Below, one piece after another: positions 23,419 to 33,000 of a stretch of 64,000 nucleotides of DNA. Position 1 is the first letter of the stretch; every line of letters begins with the position of its first letter. The notes beneath the pieces are model-generated. The model was not told where the DNA came from and did not search any database. It was given only the letters and a program-made list of their open reading frames with translations. The DNA is taken from the NCBI RefSeq assembly GCF_029369745.1, contig NZ_CP120210.1, positions 2,852,001 to 2,916,000 of the forward strand, given 5' to 3'. The position numbers and the translations under genes are program-made. This DNA is from Amycolatopsis sp. QT-25 (GTDB taxonomy: Bacteria > Actinomycetota > Actinomycetes > Mycobacteriales > Pseudonocardiaceae).

Positions 23419-23447
23419 TTGTCCGGGGTGGACAGGCGGGGCAGACT
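23419..23447 (+). promoter_or_regulatory. promoter of ggt
   Basis: TTGTCC (23419-23424), a 17-bp spacer and CAGACT (23442-23447) precede the ATG at 23454 by 6 nt, which fits a leaderless start. Confidence 0.5.
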
Positions 23448-23453
23448 CGCGCC

Positions 23454-25265
23454 ATGGCCGCGCACAGAAGCACTCTGGGACGCATCACCGCAGTCACCGC
23501 GATCGCCGCCCTGGTCGGCACGGCCGCGCCGGGTACCGCGGCCGCGGCACCACCGACACCCAAGTCCCCGACCGCCGTCGGCTATCTGGGCGCGGTGTCG
23601 AGCATCGACGCGGACGCGACCGCGATCGGCACGAAGATCCTGCGTGAGGGCGGCAACGCCGTCGACGCGGCCGTCGCGACGGCCGCCGCGCTCGGTGTCA
23701 CCGACCCGTTCTCCGCCGGGTTCGGCGGTGGTGGCTTCTTCGTCTACTACGACGCGCGCACCGGCAAGGTGCACACCCTCGACGGCCGTGAGACCGCGCC
23801 GTCGACGGCGAACGAGAACCTCTTCGTCGAGAACGGCAAGGCGATCCCGTTCGCCGAAGCCGTCACCAGCGGGTTGAGCGTCGGCGTGCCCGGCACACCC
23901 GCCACCTGGGACGAAGCCCTGCGCAAGTGGGGGACCAGGTCACTGGCGAAGGCGGTGAAACCCGCCGAGGACCTCGCCCGTAAGGGCTTCACCGTCGACC
24001 AGACCTTCGCCGGCCAGATCGCGAACAACGCCGCCCGCTTTTCGGCGTTCCCGTCGACCCGGTCGCTGTACCTGCCCGGCGGGGTGCCGCCCGCGGTCGG
24101 CACGACGTTCAAGAATCCCGACCTCGCCGGCACATACGCGCAGCTCGCCGCCAAGGGCACCGACGTGCTCTACCGCGGCCCGATCGGCGCCGACGTCGTC
24201 GACACCGTGCGGAAACCGCCAGTCGACCCCGCGTCGACCCTGAAGGTGCGCCCCGGTGACCTGACCGCGGCCGACCTCGCCGGATACCGCGTGGTCGAGC
24301 GGAAACCGACCAAGACCAGGTACCGCGGACTCGACGTCTACGGCATGCCCGCGCCGTCTTCGGGTGGGCTGACCGTCGGCGAGGCGCTGAACATCCTCGA
24401 GAACACGAAGCTCTCGAAGCTGGAGAGGGCCGACTACCTGCACTACTTCCTGGAATCGACCCGGTACGCCTTCGCCGACCGTAACCGGTGGATCGGCGAC
24501 CCGGCCTTCGTCGACGTCCCGGCGAAGGAACTGATCAGCCAGAGGTTCGCCGACAGCCGCGCGTGCCTGATCGACCCCGCGAAGGCCGGGACGAGCCCGG
24601 TCGCGCCCGCCGACCCGCGCAAGCCGACGCCGTGTGTGGCGGGGACGAACGCCGCGCCGACGCCGTACGAGGGCGAGAACACCACGCACCTGACGGTCGC
24701 CGACCGATGGGGCAACGTCGTCGCCTACACGCTGACCATCGAGCAGGAGGGCGGGAGCGGCATCGTCGTTCCGGGCCGCGGGTTCCTGCTCAACAACGAA
24801 CTGACCGACTTCTCCTTCACCCCGGTGACGCCGGGTGTGCCCGACCCGAACCTGCCGGGTCCGGCGAAGCGGCCGCGTTCGTCGATGGCGCCGACCATCG
24901 TGCTCGAGCACGGCAAGCCTTTCCTCGCCGTCGGCTCGCCCGGTGGCGCGTCGATCATCACCACGGTGCTGCAGATCCTCACCGGCCGTATCGACCGCGG
25001 CCGGAAACTCGTCGACGCGATCGCCGAACCGCGTGCTTCGCAGCGGAACTCGGCGGCCGCGCAGGTCGAGCAGGCGTTCCTCGACCAGACCGAGGTGCTC
25101 GCGGCGCTGAAGGCCAAGGGGCAGGGCTTCTCGACAGCGCCCGCGGAGATCGGGGCCGCGACCGGGGTCGAACGGCTGCGGGACGGCCGGTGGCTCGCCG
25201 CCGCCGAACCGACCCGGCGGGGTGGCGGCTCGGCGGCCGTCGTGCTGCCCTGGCCGCCGAGGTAG
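23454..25265 (+). CDS. ggt: secreted gamma-glutamyltransferase
   Basis: 603 residues with a signal peptide (TAVTAIAALVGTAAPGTAAA). It would cleave or transfer the gamma-glutamyl group of glutathione and related peptides outside the cell. The proenzyme cuts itself before a Thr; the cut site is visible in YEGENTTHLTVADRWGN, the second Thr being the nucleophile. Other family stretches are GGNAVDAAVATAAALGV, FGGGGFFVYYDA, LDGRETAPS, and the substrate loop RPRSSMAPTIV and VGSPGGASIITTV. Divergent from a secreted pyroglutamyl-peptidase-like gene, which may point to a shared role in glutamyl-peptide use. A family B hairpin follows. Confidence 0.92.
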   Translation: MAAHRSTLGRITAVTAIAALVGTAAPGTAAAAPPTPKSPTAVGYLGAVSSIDADATAIGTKILREGGNAVDAAVATAAALGVTDPFSAGFGGGGFFVYYDARTGKVHTLDGRETAPSTANENLFVENGKAIPFAEAVTSGLSVGVPGTPATWDEALRKWGTRSLAKAVKPAEDLARKGFTVDQTFAGQIANNAARFSAFPSTRSLYLPGGVPPAVGTTFKNPDLAGTYAQLAAKGTDVLYRGPIGADVVDTVRKPPVDPASTLKVRPGDLTAADLAGYRVVERKPTKTRYRGLDVYGMPAPSSGGLTVGEALNILENTKLSKLERADYLHYFLESTRYAFADRNRWIGDPAFVDVPAKELISQRFADSRACLIDPAKAGTSPVAPADPRKPTPCVAGTNAAPTPYEGENTTHLTVADRWGNVVAYTLTIEQEGGSGIVVPGRGFLLNNELTDFSFTPVTPGVPDPNLPGPAKRPRSSMAPTIVLEHGKPFLAVGSPGGASIITTVLQILTGRIDRGRKLVDAIAEPRASQRNSAAAQVEQAFLDQTEVLAALKAKGQGFSTAPAEIGAATGVERLRDGRWLAAAEPTRRGGGSAAVVLPWPPR

Positions 25266-25303
25266 GCATCAGGCTCGCGAAGGCTCTTTCAGCTTTCTCG
25301 CCT

Positions 25304-25356
25304 GCCAGGAAAGGTCCTTTCCTGGCGAAATTCGCAAGGAAAGGACCTTTCCTGGC
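25304..25356. repeat. family B palindrome, copy 2
   Basis: 20-bp perfect arms, 25304-25323 and 25337-25356, with a 13-nt loop containing GCGAAATTCGC. It begins 38 bp after the ggt stop and shares about 20 nt of upstream sequence (CTCTTTC, then TTTC) with copy 3. A terminator role for ggt is plausible. Confidence 0.85.
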
Positions 25357-25408
25357 GCTCGACGGCGGGCACAGGGACAGCGAGCGCGCCCCGGCACCGG
25401 GGCCCTTC

Positions 25409-25414
25409 TAGACT
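25409..25414 (+). promoter_or_regulatory. -10 box TAGACT before the fmt leader frame
   Basis: TAGACT lies 8 nt before the ATG of a 15-codon frame and would start transcription of fmt-rsmB. Confidence 0.45.
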
Positions 25415-25422
25415 GAGCCCCG

Positions 25423-25470
25423 ATGTTCGCCCAGTCAGAGGTATCCGTCCCCCCGGCGGAGGTGCGTTGA
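25423..25470 (+). CDS. possible 15-residue leader peptide overlapping fmt
   Basis: [15 protein letters not shown] begins 8 nt after a TAGACT -10 box, so it could be read from a leaderless mRNA, and its TGA overlaps the fmt ATG (TGATG). It spans the fmt ribosome site GGAGGT. Translation of the leader could therefore control access to fmt. Too short to judge by composition. Confidence 0.35.
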   Translation: MFAQSEVSVPPAEVR

Positions 25471-26396
25471 TGCGCCTCGTCTTCGCCGGCACCCCCGAAC
25501 CGGCCGTCCCGTCGCTGCGCGCGCTCCTCGCGTCCGAACAGCACGAGGTCGTCGCCGTCGTGACCCGCCCGGACGCGCAGGCAGGCCGCGGCCGCCGCGT
25601 CGTCCGGTCCCCGATCGGCGCGCTGGCCGACGAGCACGGGATCGAGGTGCTGACCCCGCCCAAGGCGGGCGACCCCGCGTTCCTCGCCCGGCTCGCGGAG
25701 ATCGCCCCCGACGCGTGCCCGGTGGTCGCCTACGGGGCGCTGTTGCCCCAAGCCGCGCTGGACATCCCGGCGCACGGCTGGGTCAACCTGCACTTCTCGC
25801 TGCTGCCCGCGTGGCGCGGTGCCGCGCCGGTCCAGGCCGCGATCCGCGCCGGGGACGAGATCACCGGCGCTTCGACGTTCCGCATCGTCAAGGAACTCGA
25901 CGCGGGACCGGTGTACGGCGTGATCACCGAGCAGATCGCCGACACCGACACCGCGGGTGAAGCTTTGGCCAGGCTGGCGGAGTCCGGGGCGAAGCTGCTC
26001 GTGTCCACGATGGACGGAATCGCCGACGGCACGCTGCGTGCGGTGGAGCAGCCCGGCGACGGCGTGAGCTACGCGCCCAAGGTGACCGTCGAGGACGCAC
26101 GCGTGTCGTTCGCCGACCCGGCCACCGCGGTCGACCGGCAGATCCGCGCGGTCACGCCGGAACCCGGCGCGTGGGCGGAGTTCCGGGGCGAGCGGCTGAA
26201 GCTCGGCCCGGTGACGATCGTCGACGAGCCGGGGCCCCCGCCGGGTGAGCTGGTCGTGGAACGCAAGCGGGTCCTGGTCGGCACGGCGTCGAAGCCGGTG
26301 CGGCTGGGCGAAGTGCAGGCGCAGGGGAAGAAGCGGATGGCGGCCACCGATTGGGCGCGCGGTACGAGGATCGAACAAGGAGAGCGCCTGCAGTGA
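25470..26396 (+). CDS. fmt: methionyl-tRNA formyltransferase
   Basis: 308 residues. It formylates the initiator Met-tRNA using 10-formyl-THF. The N-terminal catalytic domain shows [19 protein letters not shown], the [19 protein letters not shown] stretch with the conserved Asn-His region, and the [17 protein letters not shown] segment. The C-terminal OB-like domain begins near 205 ([17 protein letters not shown]). Start is ATG 25470 with GGAGGT 6 nt upstream; the TTG just before it is not needed. The TGA overlaps the rsmB GTG by 4 bp. Confidence 0.96.
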   Translation: MRLVFAGTPEPAVPSLRALLASEQHEVVAVVTRPDAQAGRGRRVVRSPIGALADEHGIEVLTPPKAGDPAFLARLAEIAPDACPVVAYGALLPQAALDIPAHGWVNLHFSLLPAWRGAAPVQAAIRAGDEITGASTFRIVKELDAGPVYGVITEQIADTDTAGEALARLAESGAKLLVSTMDGIADGTLRAVEQPGDGVSYAPKVTVEDARVSFADPATAVDRQIRAVTPEPGAWAEFRGERLKLGPVTIVDEPGPPPGELVVERKRVLVGTASKPVRLGEVQAQGKKRMAATDWARGTRIEQGERLQ

Positions 26397-27829
26397 ACGA
26401 GCGTAGGGAACGCCGGCCGTCGAGGCCGGAGCGAGGCCGTCCGGGCCCGCGTAAAGAAGGGCCCAGCCGCCCGCCGCAGATCGACCCGGCCCGGCAGGTC
26501 GCCTTCGACGTCCTGCGCGCGGTCCGCGAAGACGACGCGTACGCGAACTTGGTGCTGCCGCAGCTGCTGCGCAACCGCCGGATCTCCGGTCGTGACGCGG
26601 CGCTGGCCACCGAACTGACCTACGGCACCTGCCGCGCGGTCGGCATGCTGGACGCCGTCATCGGGGCCTGCCTCGACCGGCCACTGGCCAAAGTGGACGC
26701 CATCGTGCTGGACGGCCTGCGGCTCGGCGCGTACCAGCTGCTGCGCACCCGTATCCCCCAGCACGCCGCCGTCGGGTCCACTGTGGACCTCGTCCGCGCC
26801 GAAGTCGGATCCTGGATCGCGGGTTTCGTGAACGCCGTGCTCCGCTCGGTGTCCGAAAAGGACGAAGAGACCTGGCTGAACGAACTGGCCCCGGACGAGG
26901 CCGCCGACCCGATCGGCGCCTACGCGTTGCGGACGGCGCACCCGCGCTGGGTCGCGCGATCGTTCGCGGAGGCCTTGGGGGACAAGGGGCCTGAGCTGAA
27001 GGCGGCGTTGGAGGCCGACGACGACCGGCCCGACGTCCACCTGGTCGCCCGGCCCGGTGAGATCAGCGCCGACGAACTGGCCGCCATCACCGGCGGTGAC
27101 GTGGCCCCGTACTCGCCCTACGGTGTCCGGTTGCCCGCGGGCTCCGGCGATCCCGGCGACATCGAACCGATCAGGGAAAAGCTGGCCGCCGTGCAGGACG
27201 AGGGCAGTCAGCTGTGCGCCGTCGCCGTCACGAAGGTCCCGCTCACCGGCTCCGACGAGCGCTGGCTGGACCTGTGCGCCGGCCCCGGTGGCAAGGCCGC
27301 GCTGCTGGGCGCGCTGGCGTCGATCAGCGGCGCGACCGTCGACGCGGTCGAGAAGGCGCCGCACCGCGCGAAGCTGATCGAGAACGCCGTCCAAGGCCTT
27401 CCGGTGACCATCCACGTCGCCGACGGCCGCGAAACCGGCCTCGAACCGGGCTACGACCGCGTCCTGGTCGACGCGCCGTGCAGCGGGCTCGGCTCACTGC
27501 GGCGTCGTCCGGAGGCGCGCTGGCGCCGTCAGCCCGGTGACATCTCGGACCTGACGAAACTGCAGGGCCAGCTGATCACCGCGGCACTGGACCTGGTCCG
27601 CCCCGGCGGCGTCGTCACCTACGTCGTCTGCTCGCCGCATCTGGCCGAGACCGAAGGCGTCGTGGGGGAGACCGCGCGCCGCGCCGGTGCCCAGATCGTC
27701 GACGCGCGGGAGTTCTTCCCGGGTGTCCCGCAGCTCGGCAACGGCCCGTACGTCCAGCTGTGGCCGCACCGCCACGGCACGGACGCGATGTTCTGCGCCG
27801 TCCTGCGGAAGCCGGATTCGGCCGGGTGA
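26393..27829 (+). CDS. rsmB: 16S rRNA m5C967 methyltransferase RsmB
   Basis: 478 residues. An N-terminal RNA-binding NusB-like domain (about 35-170, [21 protein letters not shown]) is joined to a SAM-dependent methyltransferase domain. The SAM loop is [17 protein letters not shown], and the two catalytic Cys residues sit in [19 protein letters not shown] and VVCSPH. It starts with a basic tail, [18 protein letters not shown]. Known in mycobacteria as Fmu. It is coupled to fmt on one side and to the flavoprotein on the other by 4-bp overlaps. Confidence 0.95.
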   Translation: MNERRERRPSRPERGRPGPRKEGPSRPPQIDPARQVAFDVLRAVREDDAYANLVLPQLLRNRRISGRDAALATELTYGTCRAVGMLDAVIGACLDRPLAKVDAIVLDGLRLGAYQLLRTRIPQHAAVGSTVDLVRAEVGSWIAGFVNAVLRSVSEKDEETWLNELAPDEAADPIGAYALRTAHPRWVARSFAEALGDKGPELKAALEADDDRPDVHLVARPGEISADELAAITGGDVAPYSPYGVRLPAGSGDPGDIEPIREKLAAVQDEGSQLCAVAVTKVPLTGSDERWLDLCAGPGGKAALLGALASISGATVDAVEKAPHRAKLIENAVQGLPVTIHVADGRETGLEPGYDRVLVDAPCSGLGSLRRRPEARWRRQPGDISDLTKLQGQLITAALDLVRPGGVVTYVVCSPHLAETEGVVGETARRAGAQIVDAREFFPGVPQLGNGPYVQLWPHRHGTDAMFCAVLRKPDSAG

Positions 27830-28332
27830 GCAGGGTACTCGGCCTGGTCGCGAGCTCGTGCGGCGGACTGGACACCCGGTTCGCCGCACAGCTCGCGAAA
27901 CCGGCCGCGGACCGCGGCTGGGAGCTCGCGATCACGCTGACCCCCACCGCGGCCCGCTGGCTGGAAGAGACCGGCGTGCTCGGTGACCTGGAAGAATGCA
28001 CCGAGCTGCCGATCCGCAGTACCTCCCGGCTGCCGGGCGAGTCCCGGCCGCATCCGGATCCCGCGGTGTTCCTGTTCGCGCCCGCGTCCGCGAACTCCGT
28101 GGCGAAACTGGCGCTGGGCATCGCCGACAACCAGGCGCTGACCCTGCTCGGCGACGTCCTCGGCACCCCGGGCGTCACGATCGTGCTGGGCTACCAGATC
28201 CAGGACACGCGGGTGCACCATCCGGCGTGGCAGCGCCATCTCGACACGCTCGCCTCCGCCGGGGTCACCACCGCGAGGCTCAGCCCGGCGGCCGCGTGGA
28301 CCTCCGTGCTGGACCTGCTGCCGTCGGTTTAG
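27826..28332 (+). CDS. flavoprotein family protein (HFCD fold, CoaC-like)
   Basis: 168 residues, GTG start overlapping the rsmB stop. It resembles the FMN-binding homo-oligomeric decarboxylase family: LGLVASSCGGLDTRFAAQL at the nucleotide-binding start, ALTLTPTAARW-like strand, and FLFAPASANSVAKLALGIADNQAL, the PASANxxAKLA motif of CoaC. It is not a full CoaBC and a real coaBC is present at 16.7 kb, so a different substrate is likely. The gene ends 4 bp into the convergent serine hydrolase. Confidence 0.75.
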   Translation: MSRVLGLVASSCGGLDTRFAAQLAKPAADRGWELAITLTPTAARWLEETGVLGDLEECTELPIRSTSRLPGESRPHPDPAVFLFAPASANSVAKLALGIADNQALTLLGDVLGTPGVTIVLGYQIQDTRVHHPAWQRHLDTLASAGVTTARLSPAAAWTSVLDLLPSV

Positions 28333-29453
28333 CGGGCGCAAAACCCCGTGTCGAACGCCTTGGAAAGGTCGTCCGACACCTTGGGCGGCGCGGGATTCAG
28401 GTTCACCACGACGTTCACCCGCCTGCCGTGCGGGACGGCGCCCGACAGGTTCGCGTAGCCGACGATGTTCCCGCCGTGTCCCCAGAACCTGCCACCACAC
28501 GACAACGGCACGGAGGCGATGCCGAGGCCGTACTCCGCGCCGGGGGTGCCGCCGGGCCTCGGAACGGTGCGCTGCATCTCCGCCAGCTCCGCGCGCGGCA
28601 GGAGATGGCCGTCGACGAGCGCGCCGAAGAAGCGGTTCAGGTCGGCACCGGTCGAAATGAGCCCGCCGGAGGTACCGGCGGCCGACGGATCGAATTCGGT
28701 GTAGTCGGTGTGGCCGGCGGGACCCGGCGCGTAGCCCCTGGCGTGCGGGCGCGGCAACCCTTCTTCACCGCGCTGCGGCAGTGAGGTGCCACGCAGACCC
28801 AGCGGCCCGGTGATCCTGCGCCGGATCTCGTCGGCGACGGAGCTGCCGGTGACCTTTTCGACGAGCATCCCGGCGATGATGTAGTTCGTGTTGGAGTAAG
28901 ACCAGTCCGTCCCGGGGGCGAACAACGGCGGATGCGCGAGGCCGATCGCCACCAGCTCCTCGGGCTCGGCGCCGCGATGACGCCACTCTTCGAGGTCGAG
29001 GTCCCTGAGGTAGTCGTAGATGCCGCTGGTGTGCTGGAGCAGCTGCCGCACGGTGATCTTGGTGCCGTCGTTGCCGTTCCCGCGCACCAGGCCGGGCAGA
29101 TACCGCTCGATCGGCGTGTCCAGCCGGACCTTTCCTTCGGCGACCAGTCGCAGCACCAAGACGGCGACGAACGTCTTGGTGACACTGGCCGCCCGGAACT
29201 TCGAACCGTGCGGGAACGGCGTCCCGGTCTCGACGTTGCCGACTCCTTCGCGCTCCGACCACGTCCGCCCGGACGGGTTCGTCACCGTCGCCTGCGCGCC
29301 GGGGACCCCGTCCCGCACCAGCGTTTCCAGCGCTCGGTCGACCTCGTCGTGGGGTTCGCTCGCGGCGAGCGCCGGGGTGGCGGTCGTCGCCGCGAGCAGC
29401 GCGACCAGCGAACCGATGGCGACGATCTTCCTGCCTGGCAAGGATTTTCGCAT
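28329..29453 (-). CDS. secreted serine hydrolase, class C beta-lactamase / D-Ala-D-Ala carboxypeptidase fold
   Basis: 374 residues with a signal peptide (KIVAIGSLVALLAATTATPALA). The penicillin-binding fold motifs are SxxK in RAASVTKTF, YxN in WSYSNTNYI and HxG in FWGHGGNIVG. Such proteins may be carboxypeptidases, esterases or peptidases of peptidoglycan, and motifs alone do not settle it. The ATG at 29453 follows a TAGCTT box by 7 nt, so it is probably leaderless; the longer upstream frame lacks a signal peptide. It is followed upstream on the same strand by a two-component pair. Confidence 0.85.
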   Translation of the reverse strand: MRKSLPGRKIVAIGSLVALLAATTATPALAASEPHDEVDRALETLVRDGVPGAQATVTNPSGRTWSEREGVGNVETGTPFPHGSKFRAASVTKTFVAVLVLRLVAEGKVRLDTPIERYLPGLVRGNGNDGTKITVRQLLQHTSGIYDYLRDLDLEEWRHRGAEPEELVAIGLAHPPLFAPGTDWSYSNTNYIIAGMLVEKVTGSSVADEIRRRITGPLGLRGTSLPQRGEEGLPRPHARGYAPGPAGHTDYTEFDPSAAGTSGGLISTGADLNRFFGALVDGHLLPRAELAEMQRTVPRPGGTPGAEYGLGIASVPLSCGGRFWGHGGNIVGYANLSGAVPHGRRVNVVVNLNPAPPKVSDDLSKAFDTGFCAR

Positions 29454-29460
29454 GAGACCC

Positions 29461-29466
29461 AAGCTA
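29461..29466 (-). promoter_or_regulatory. -10 box TAGCTT of the serine hydrolase gene
   Basis: On the minus strand TAGCTT is followed by 7 nt (GGGTCTC) and the ATG at 29453. Confidence 0.45.
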
Positions 29467-29562
29467 GGCACGGTCGAGTGCGCCTGACATGGGGTACACC
29501 CCCGCGTCGTACTGGGGTTTGCCTCACTTTTCGCGACCCGGCCGGGGCCGCGCGCCGAGAGG

Positions 29563-30222
29563 TCAGCGCAGGCTGTGTCCCGGGGCGACGACGCCGGTCT
29601 CGTAGGCGAACACCACCGCCTGGCTGCGGTTGGCCGCGCCCAGCTTCCCGAAGATGTTGCCCACATGGGTCTTGACGGTTTCGAGGCTGATGACCAGTTT
29701 CGCCGCTATGTCCACATTGGACATCCCGGAGGCGATGAGCCGCAGCACCTCGGTCTCCCGCTTCGTCAGCGAAGACGGCCGGGGAGCGAGGCCGGACGGC
29801 GCCGGTCGCGCGGTGACCATCCGCCGGATCGCGTCGGGGAACAGCAGTGTCTCCCCGGCGGCGACGGTCCGGATGGCGTGCGCGAACTCCTCTTTGCGCG
29901 CCCGCTTCAGCAGGAACCCGCTCGCCCCGGCGAGCAGTGCGTCGTAGACGTGGTCGTCGTTGTCGAACGTCGTGATCACGAGGACCTTCGGCGGCTCGGA
30001 GGTCCCGGTCAGCACCCGCCGGGTCGCCTCGATCCCGTCCACGCCCGGCATGCGCACATCCATCAGCACCACGTCGGGCTGTGTCCGCCGCACCAGATCG
30101 ACCACTTCGCCGCCGTCACCCGCCTCACCGACCACGGTCAGGTCCGGCTGGTTGTCCAGCAGCGAGTGCAATCCGGCGCGCAGCAGGGGTTCGTCGTCGA
30201 CGATCAGCACACGCAGGGTCAT
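29563..30222 (-). CDS. NarL/LuxR-family response regulator
   Basis: 219 residues. The receiver domain (1-120) begins LRVLIVDDEPLLRAGLHSLL and has the phospho-acceptor Asp in DVVLMDVRMPGVDG, then VLVITTFDND with the signalling Thr and a Lys in FLLKRA. The C-terminal LuxR helix-turn-helix is LTKRETEVLRLIASGMSN followed by DIAAKLVISLETVKTHVGN. The ATG overlaps the stop of the adjoining kinase gene by 4 bp, so the two are a cognate pair. Confidence 0.93.
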   Translation of the reverse strand: MTLRVLIVDDEPLLRAGLHSLLDNQPDLTVVGEAGDGGEVVDLVRRTQPDVVLMDVRMPGVDGIEATRRVLTGTSEPPKVLVITTFDNDDHVYDALLAGASGFLLKRARKEEFAHAIRTVAAGETLLFPDAIRRMVTARPAPSGLAPRPSSLTKRETEVLRLIASGMSNVDIAAKLVISLETVKTHVGNIFGKLGAANRSQAVVFAYETGVVAPGHSLR

Positions 30223-31454
30223 GAGTGCGACCGTAGCGGGATCGTGGTCACCAGCCGCCACAGCGGTTCCCCGTCGACGGCGGGTCCCGCGACGAGCTCG
30301 CCGCGCAGCGCCTCGACCCGTTCGGTGAGCCCCGGCAGCCCGTTGCCGCCGCGGCCGGAAACCGCCGCGTGCTCCACGAGCGGGTTCACGATCTCGATCC
30401 GCAACGCGTCGGCGAGCACCGCGACCCGCACGGACACCGGGCCGGGATGGGCGTGCCGCAACGCGTTCGTCAGTCCTTCTTGGACGATCCGGTACGCCTC
30501 CCGCGAAAGGGTGGCGGGCAGTTCAGCGGCGGGTCCGGTCAGCTCGTAGTCGATCACCGCGCCACCCGCGCGAGCCCGTTCGGCCAGCGTCGCGGCCTCG
30601 CTGAGCCGTCGTTCGGGTTCGCGGGACGACCGGTCCTCCCGCAGCAGGCCGAGTACGTGGTCGAGGTCTTCGAGCGCCGCCCGTGAAGACTCCTCGATGG
30701 TGCCCAATGCCTTCCGTACCAGCCGCGGTTCGGAGTCGACCAGTTCGGCGGCCGCGGCGGCCTGGATGGTCGACGTCGTCAGCGTGTGGCCGATGGAGTC
30801 ATGCAGTTCGCGCGCCAGCCGGTTGCGCTGTGCGAAGTGGTTCGCCCGGCCCTCGGCCGCGGTGACCCGTTCGGCGGCCGAAGGGCCCAGCAGCGCGACC
30901 GCGCTGTACTGGAACAGTTTGGTGAAACCGGCGAGGACGTACGCGATCACCACGAGCGTGAAGAACCCGATCGGCAGTGTCCACGCTCCGGCGACGCCGG
31001 ATTCGATCGTCACCTTCTCCCCGAAGAACGCGATGGGACTGCCGCCACCGCCTGCCCACACCAGGGTCGGGACGACCCCCAGGAACAGGAAGCAGCAGAG
31101 GCCGAACAGCACCCAGCCGAGCGCGGTGTGCACGACCAGCCAGGCGGCCGAGCGCCAGCGCTCCGGCCAGGCGACCTTCGTGTTCGGCGGGGGCTGCCCG
31201 ATCCGGGTGCCCAGTATCTGGTTGGAGAACCAGATACCGACCCGCCGCATCGGCCCCGGCAAACCTGCCAGTGCGGCCAGCACGCCTATGGCGAGCACGC
31301 CGTAAACCAGTTTCGCTCGTACGTCGCCCGGGATGAGGACGGCGGAGACGAGCGCGATCGGGAACGGGATCGCGGTGATCGCCATGCCGAGGAAGCCGAA
31401 CGGCAAGCTGCGGTAGCTGCCGATCCGGACCAGGGGCTCGAGTGGGTTGACCAT
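30219..31454 (-). CDS. membrane sensor histidine kinase (HisKA_3 type)
   Basis: 411 residues. The N-terminal half has about four to five transmembrane helices (for example GFLGMAITAIPFPIALVSAVL, read as positions about 17-37, and LVYGVLAIGVLAALAG). The dimerisation box has the phospho-accepting His in LARELHDSIGHTLTTS. The HATPase region has the N box EGLTNALRHAHPG and the G box GGNGLPGLTERVEALRGE. The signal is unknown; there is no extracellular domain of note. ATG 31454 follows a TAGCGT box by 7 nt. It drives the response regulator. Confidence 0.9.
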   Translation of the reverse strand: MVNPLEPLVRIGSYRSLPFGFLGMAITAIPFPIALVSAVLIPGDVRAKLVYGVLAIGVLAALAGLPGPMRRVGIWFSNQILGTRIGQPPPNTKVAWPERWRSAAWLVVHTALGWVLFGLCCFLFLGVVPTLVWAGGGGSPIAFFGEKVTIESGVAGAWTLPIGFFTLVVIAYVLAGFTKLFQYSAVALLGPSAAERVTAAEGRANHFAQRNRLARELHDSIGHTLTTSTIQAAAAAELVDSEPRLVRKALGTIEESSRAALEDLDHVLGLLREDRSSREPERRLSEAATLAERARAGGAVIDYELTGPAAELPATLSREAYRIVQEGLTNALRHAHPGPVSVRVAVLADALRIEIVNPLVEHAAVSGRGGNGLPGLTERVEALRGELVAGPAVDGEPLWRLVTTIPLRSHS

Positions 31455-31461
31455 GAGCGGA

Positions 31462-31467
31462 ACGCTA
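31462..31467 (-). promoter_or_regulatory. -10 box TAGCGT of the two-component operon
   Basis: TAGCGT on the minus strand, 7 nt (TCCGCTC) before the ATG at 31454; leaderless layout. Confidence 0.45.
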
Positions 31468-31571
31468 TTCGGCGGCGCGTGCGCGCACCTCCCACCGCGG
31501 TGCCATTTCACGTCATACTCCAGACGGGGTCGCCGGTCACAGCCGGTTAGCGGACGTTAGCGGTGTCCTCC

Positions 31572-31577
31572 TACACT
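31572..31577 (+). promoter_or_regulatory. -10 box TACACT of the rpe-rib operon
   Basis: TACACT is followed by 7 nt and the GTG of rpe. Just upstream TTAGCGG occurs twice, 10 bp apart (31547 and 31557). Confidence 0.5.
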
Positions 31578-31584
31578 CGGGCGC

Positions 31585-32268
31585 GTGGCTCACCGACCTT
31601 TGATCGCACCCAGCATCCTCTCCGCGGACTTCGCCCGGCTCGGCGACGAGATCCGCGCCGTCGCGGGGGAGGGGGAAACCCGCGCGGACTGGGTCCACGT
31701 CGACGTCATGGACGCGCACTTCGTGCCGAACCTGACCCTGGGCCTGCCCGTGGTGCAGTCGCTGCTCAAGGCCACCGACATACCGATCGACTGCCACTTG
31801 ATGATCGAGAACCCCGACAAGTGGGCCATCGGGTACGCCGAGGCGGGGGCCTACAACGTCACCGTGCACGTCGAGGCCGCGAACGACCCGATCGCGCTCG
31901 CGAAGAACCTGCGCGCCGCAGGGGCCAAGGCCGGCCTGTCGATCAAGCCGAACACGCCGATCGAGGACCACCTCGACACCCTCAAACACTACGACACGCT
32001 CCTGGTGATGTCGGTCGAGCCCGGTTTCGGCGGCCAGTCGTTCATCGAGGGCGTCCTCGACAAGGTCCGCACCGCGCGGCGCCTGGTCGACACCGGTCAC
32101 CTCAAGCTCGTCGTCGAGATCGACGGCGGGATCAACGCCGACACCATCGAACAGGCCGCCGAGGCCGGGGTCGACTGCTTCGTCGCCGGTTCCGCCGTCT
32201 ACGGCGCCGAGGACCCTGGTAAGGCGGTCGCGGCGCTGCGCGAGCAGGCGGCCCGTGCCCGCGGCTGA
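31585..32268 (+). CDS. rpe: ribulose-phosphate 3-epimerase
   Basis: 227 residues, a TIM barrel that interconverts ribulose 5-phosphate and xylulose 5-phosphate. Signatures are [17 protein letters not shown], the metal-binding [12 protein letters not shown] and [23 protein letters not shown] and [10 protein letters not shown]. The supply of ribulose 5-phosphate fits its place at the head of a riboflavin cluster. GTG start with a TACACT box 7 nt before it. Confidence 0.97.
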   Translation: MAHRPLIAPSILSADFARLGDEIRAVAGEGETRADWVHVDVMDAHFVPNLTLGLPVVQSLLKATDIPIDCHLMIENPDKWAIGYAEAGAYNVTVHVEAANDPIALAKNLRAAGAKAGLSIKPNTPIEDHLDTLKHYDTLLVMSVEPGFGGQSFIEGVLDKVRTARRLVDTGHLKLVVEIDGGINADTIEQAAEAGVDCFVAGSAVYGAEDPGKAVAALREQAARARG

Positions 32269-32380
32269 TCCCGCCTCTTGATCCGCCGTCGGGTCAGGAG
32301 AAGGAATCGGCCCCGATGGGTGTTGGATGAGGGGAGCACCGTTTTCCGCGACGGTGCGAGCCAGGAGGAGGGCAGCAGGA

Positions 32381-33000
32381 GTGTTCACCGGCATTGTCGA
32401 GGAACTCGGCGAGGTCACCGCGGTCGAGCAGGTCCCGGACGCCGCGCGGTTGACCGTGCGGGGTCCGCTGGTGACCAGCGACGCCGGGCACGGGGACTCC
32501 ATCGCGGTGAGTGGCGTGTGCCTCACCGTGGTCGCGGTGGCGGGCGGTGAGTTTACCGTCGATGTCGTGCACGAGACCCTGCAGCGCTCCAGCCTCGCGA
32601 AGGTACACGTCGGCGACGTCGTGAACCTCGAACGCGCGACTCCGGCGGGCGGCAGGCTCGGCGGGCACATCATGCAGGGCCATGTCGACGGCACCGGCGT
32701 CTTCCTCAAGCGGGACGAACAGGGGCTCACCACGTTCGCGCTGCCGAAAAAGCTGTCGCGGTACGTGGTCGAAAAGGGGTCGATCGCGGTCGACGGCGTC
32801 TCCCTCACGGTCGCTTCGGTGACCGACGAGGAGTTCTCCGTCGCCCTGATCCCGACCACCCTCGACCTCACCACCCTCGGCCGGAACACCCCGGGTGACC
32901 TGGTGAACCTCGAGGTCGACGTGGTCGCCAAATACGTCGAGAAGCTGGCCATGCCGCATCTGCGCGCGCAGGGGGACAATGGCGGCACGGAGGAGCGGGC

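Noticed and set aside
22175..23647. 490-codon plus-strand frame opposite the pyroglutamyl-peptidase-like gene
   Set aside because: Antisense shadow; the minus-strand frame has a signal peptide and family motifs.
32269..32380. FMN riboswitch before ribE
   Set aside because: The conserved RFN sequence blocks are absent.
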